From DASUAS01 sp963819475 (lineage in GTDB: Bacteria > Actinomycetota > Acidimicrobiia > IMCC26256 > DASPTH01), in assembly GCA_963819475.1 (NCBI GenBank), contig CAWFWE010000002.1:992001-1056000 (forward strand): a stretch of 64,000 nt of DNA, given 5' to 3'. The notes under the pieces were generated by a model. The model did not search any database and was not told the origin of the DNA. It saw only the letters and a list, made by a program, of their open reading frames with translations. The position numbers were made by a program, and so were the translations under genes. Below, one piece after another: positions 61,588-64,000 of this stretch. Positions within the stretch are counted from its first letter, which is position 1, and each line of letters starts with the position of its first letter.

Positions 61588-61601
61588 ATTGTGTCAACAA
61601 T
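61588..61601. promoter_or_regulatory. Palindrome ATTGT-GTCA-ACAAT
   Basis: Perfect 5-bp arms around GTCA, seven bases from the palindrome at 61569-61580, in the divergent promoter region of the LivK-like gene and the SDR at 61730. It is AT-richer than its surroundings and may be a second regulator site or part of a promoter. Confidence 0.35.
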
Positions 61602-61729
61602 CGGCGCCTCATCGTTCAGGGTGGTGATGGCGCCGCCCGCGGGCAGGTCATCGAGGCGGCCTGGTCACGACCGTGGTAGCGAGAACAACGGAGAGGGCAG
61701 CAGTTCCTCGAGCGTCACGGAGGTCGTCG

Positions 61730-62509
61730 ATGACGACAGCGGTTGTCACCGGAGCAGCGAGCGGTATGGGGCGGGCGTGTGTGGAGAGCCTGCGCGGGTT
61801 CGCCGATGTCCTCGTCGCGGTCGACCTGAACGTGCCCGATATCGAGGGGACGGTCGGCGTCGCGTGCGACGTTTCGGAGCCGGCGTCGGTGGACGCGCTC
61901 GCGACTCGCGTTCGCGAGCTCGGGCCGTTCCGAGCGCTGGCGCATGCCGCGGGGATCTCACCCACGATGGACGACGCCCGCCGCGTGTTCGAGGTGGATC
62001 TCGTCGGCACACAGCTGGTGCTCGACGCGTTCGAGGAGCTCGCGGTGCCCGGCTCGGCCGCGGTCTGCTTCTCGTCGTCGGCTGCGTACCAGTTCGGCCC
62101 CTTCGTCGATGCCGATCAAGAGGCTCTGATCAGCGATCCCCTGGCGCCGGACTTCCTCGACCGCGCAGCCACCGCCGTCACTGACAGCGGCTTCGCGTAC
62201 GGGCTGGCCAAGGTCGGCGTGATCCGCGCCGTCGGTCGGGCCTCGGTCCGGTGGGGACTCCGTGGCGCTCGGGTGAACTCCGTCGCTCCTGGCTTGATCG
62301 ACACACCGATGGGGCGTCAGGAGTTCGAACAGCAGCCGATCATGAAGGACATGCTCGATCGCACCCCGCTCGGTCGTCTCGGCGAGCCGAACGAGGTCGC
62401 CGCAGTGGTCGCCTACCTGGTGTCGGACGCGGCGTCGTTCGTCTCGGGTATCGATGTGCTCGTCGACGGCGGCATGATGCAGGGGATCGCGGCCGCGGGA
62501 TCGAGCTGA
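61730..62509 (+). CDS. Short-chain dehydrogenase/reductase
   Basis: A 259-aa SDR resembling 3-alpha-hydroxysteroid dehydrogenase/carbonyl reductases. The cofactor loop is AVVTGAASGMGRACVESL, the second strand ends in VAVDLNVPD (Asp, NAD preference), and catalytic residues are Ser in CFSSSAAYQFG and Tyr-x3-Lys in GFAYGLAKVGVIRAV. An insertion of about 30 residues between Ser and Tyr (DADQEALISDPLAPDF) is typical of that subgroup. The C-terminal FVSGIDVLVDGGMMQG fits. GGAGG precedes ATG 61730. It is divergent from the LivK-like gene. Confidence 0.92.
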   Translation: MTTAVVTGAASGMGRACVESLRGFADVLVAVDLNVPDIEGTVGVACDVSEPASVDALATRVRELGPFRALAHAAGISPTMDDARRVFEVDLVGTQLVLDAFEELAVPGSAAVCFSSSAAYQFGPFVDADQEALISDPLAPDFLDRAATAVTDSGFAYGLAKVGVIRAVGRASVRWGLRGARVNSVAPGLIDTPMGRQEFEQQPIMKDMLDRTPLGRLGEPNEVAAVVAYLVSDAASFVSGIDVLVDGGMMQGIAAAGSS

Positions 62510-62670
62510 AAGTCCCGCGAGCGTGGCCAGGTGCTGTCGTGACGCGCTCGGATCACCCAGAGCGCTTCCGCGTGGCCTTCACCCAGCGAGTCCTGGGAGT
62601 GTCTACGTTGTCGAAGTCGAATCCGAGTTCGGTTCCAGGCCGTGAGCCATGAGCGCGAGGGAGCAGCACG

Positions 62671-63510
62671 ATGACCGACGAGCAGGAAGCGAAACGCGGC
62701 CGGGTCGTCGCCGTCACCGGTGCGGGCACCGGCATCGGACAGGCGATCGCGGTGAAGTTCGCTGCGCTGGGTTGGTACGTCGCCATCGGCGGGCGTCGGG
62801 TCGACAAGCTGTCGGAGACCGCGGCGCTGCTGGAGCAGGCCGGCGGTGTGTGCTTCCCTCATGAGCTGGACGTCACCGACGCCGAATCGGTCGAGCGGTT
62901 CTTCACCGACGTCGAGGCGAAGTTCGGAGTCGTCACCGCCATCATCAACAATGCCGCGACCGCGCGGTACGGGCCGCTCGACGACTTCTCCCCCGCCGAG
63001 ATCGCACTCGAGATCGCGACGAAATTGACTGGATCGCTGTTCATGGCACGGCGCGGGATCCAGGCGATGCGACGGAACGCCGAAGGCGGCGACATCCTCT
63101 TCATGACGTCGCTCGCGGCGGCGACGCCATGGCCGTTGCACCTCCCCTACGCGGCTGCAAGCGCGGGTGTCGAGCACGCCGTGCGCGTCCTGCGGTTCGA
63201 GCTCGAGGGCTCCGGTATCCGCGTCCTCAACCTGCGCTGCGGAGAGACGATTGGTACCGATTTCGCCACGCGTGAGATGGAGAGCGGTCGCGCGATGGAC
63301 GCCAACGAGCGCTGGTTCCGAATGAACCTGCTTCGCCACACAGGGTTCATGCGGCCCGACGACGTCGCCGATGCCGTGGTCACGGCGGTGACCTTGGCGC
63401 ACGGACACCAGTATGCGTTGATGGAAGTGACGCCGACCGCTCCGATGGGTCCGCTCCCACCAACGTACGACGAGTGGGGCGCGGCGCTCGCCGAGCAGTT
63501 CGCGCCGTGA
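62671..63510 (+). CDS. SDR-family protein lacking the catalytic lysine
   Basis: A 279-aa Rossmann-fold protein. The cofactor loop VVAVTGAGTGIGQAIAVKFA, the DVTDAES turn and AIINNAATARYGPLDD place it among classical SDRs. After the Ser region (FMTSLAAATPWPLHL) the active site reads PYAAASAGVEHAV, so Ser stands where the catalytic Lys of Y-x3-K is expected. It may be a weak or inactive dehydrogenase, or use another base. GGAGCAGCACG precedes ATG 62671. It lies about 160 bases after the previous SDR on the same strand. Confidence 0.87.
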   Translation: MTDEQEAKRGRVVAVTGAGTGIGQAIAVKFAALGWYVAIGGRRVDKLSETAALLEQAGGVCFPHELDVTDAESVERFFTDVEAKFGVVTAIINNAATARYGPLDDFSPAEIALEIATKLTGSLFMARRGIQAMRRNAEGGDILFMTSLAAATPWPLHLPYAAASAGVEHAVRVLRFELEGSGIRVLNLRCGETIGTDFATREMESGRAMDANERWFRMNLLRHTGFMRPDDVADAVVTAVTLAHGHQYALMEVTPTAPMGPLPPTYDEWGAALAEQFAP

Positions 63511-63662
63511 CCGAGCTCCGCCCGTGAAGCTGCTGGAGTTCGACCGGCACGATCGTCTGTTCTGGCCCCATGTGGGGCTCGACTGCGTCGCGAAGACCCC
63601 CGCGTTGGCGAGACCGATCTCGCGTTGCACGGAAATGGTGGTTGCGCCGGAGTCCGACCGGC

Positions 63663-64000
63663 TCACGAGATCGTGTCGGTGCCGTCGTTGCTCAGCGTGT
63701 CGGCGCTTGCGACGATGGCGTAGGAGCCGATGCCAATGAGTCGCTCGCCGTCGACTTGTTGGTCGCCGACGCGCAGCCCGTCGATGATGCCGGTGGTCTC
63801 GTGGAATTCGAGGTCGTCGACCGTGCCGAGCTGGTCGCCGCGGTCGTCGAGCACGCGCTTGTCGAGCAGGCCGGCGATCCCAGCTGCAGCTCGTTCTTCG
63901 AGCGAACCGTGGGCGCCGCGGGCCGAATCCGCGGACGAGACCATGATCGCGTCGGACCCGACGGCGGTGATGTCGTCCCAGCGGATGAAGCGGCTCGACT
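63663..64000 (-). CDS. PRC-barrel domain protein (5' end outside window)
   Basis: The minus-strand frame is open from base 64000, where it reads RFIRWDDITAVGSDAIMVSS, to the stop at 63663-63665. The C-terminal part contains a PRC-barrel repeat: KRVLDDRGDQLGTVDDLEFH followed by GIIDGLRVGDQQVDGERL and IGIGSYAIVAS. The visible 112 residues probably represent the end of one barrel and all of a second. PRC-barrel proteins take part in RNA processing, sporulation or photosynthetic reaction-centre assembly; nothing here decides which. The N-terminus is missing because of the window edge. Confidence 0.75.
   Translation of the reverse strand, partial: SSRFIRWDDITAVGSDAIMVSSADSARGAHGSLEERAAAGIAGLLDKRVLDDRGDQLGTVDDLEFHETTGIIDGLRVGDQQVDGERLIGIGSYAIVASADTLSNDGTDTIS

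Noticed and set aside
1..64000. CRISPR arrays, tRNA and rRNA genes
   Set aside because: No regularly spaced direct repeats, no cloverleaf with a CCA-type end and no rRNA-like conserved block were seen when reading both strands.

Overview
The window is high-GC DNA with strong G/C bias at third codon positions, GTG starts and frequent ATGA/GTGA gene overlaps. Together with the gene content (CaiB/BaiF CoA-transferases, SCP-type thiolases paired with DUF35 proteins, ROK, TetR and IclR regulators, a DUF6325 protein) this suggests an actinobacterium, possibly an uncultured Acidimicrobiia-like lineage. The assignment is inference from gene content; no rRNA or tRNA is present.

Bases 1-15687 are a mobile-element island. 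A 5'-cut IS5-family copy opens the window. It is followed by a short chromosomal stretch (DUF6325-LuxR fusion, a 36-aa membrane peptide, a small acidic protein, DUF488). Next comes a two-gene tyrosine-recombinase element with 28-bp imperfect inverted ends, then a serine-recombinase remnant split by an IS3-family element, a transposase fragment and a four-helix membrane protein. The island ends in an insertion stack: an IS1380-family element (itself carrying an IS256-family element) and a second IS5-family copy (itself carrying an IS21-family element). The two outer elements lie side by side and share three copies of one TTAG target.

Bases 16121-31710 hold an ATP-dependent hydantoinase/oxoprolinase pair (hyuAB), a MacB/LolCD-like ABC exporter, two orphan solute-binding proteins, a PAP2-like/kinase fusion with a lipoprotein and a second PAP2 phosphatase, a zinc alcohol dehydrogenase and a frameshifted alpha/beta hydrolase.

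Bases 31712-41354 form an acyl-CoA catabolic neighbourhood: a double CaiB/BaiF CoA-transferase, a Cys-less thiolase-like protein with DUF35 partner, an amidohydrolase, a TetR regulator with candidate operators, VOC and SnoaL-like proteins, a leaderless LivK-like protein and a YGGT membrane protein.

Bases 41480-51568 are a sugar operon: ROK regulator, xylose isomerase, xylulokinase, GH3 glycosidase, galactose-1-phosphate uridylyltransferase, IMPase-like phosphatase, GHMP sugar kinase and UDP-glucose 4-epimerase. It would release pentose/hexose from glycosides and feed the pentose phosphate and Leloir routes. Three of its genes carry +1 frameshifts.

Bases 51586-63510 are a second acyl-CoA/oxidation neighbourhood: enoyl-CoA hydratase, DUF35 plus thiolase, a minus-strand run (LivK-like protein, IclR regulator, molybdenum hydroxylase large subunit, SDR, double CMD protein, 3-hydroxyisobutyrate-dehydrogenase-like protein) and two plus-strand SDRs. 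A 12-bp palindrome occurs before both iclR and the LivK-like gene. The window ends inside a PRC-barrel gene.
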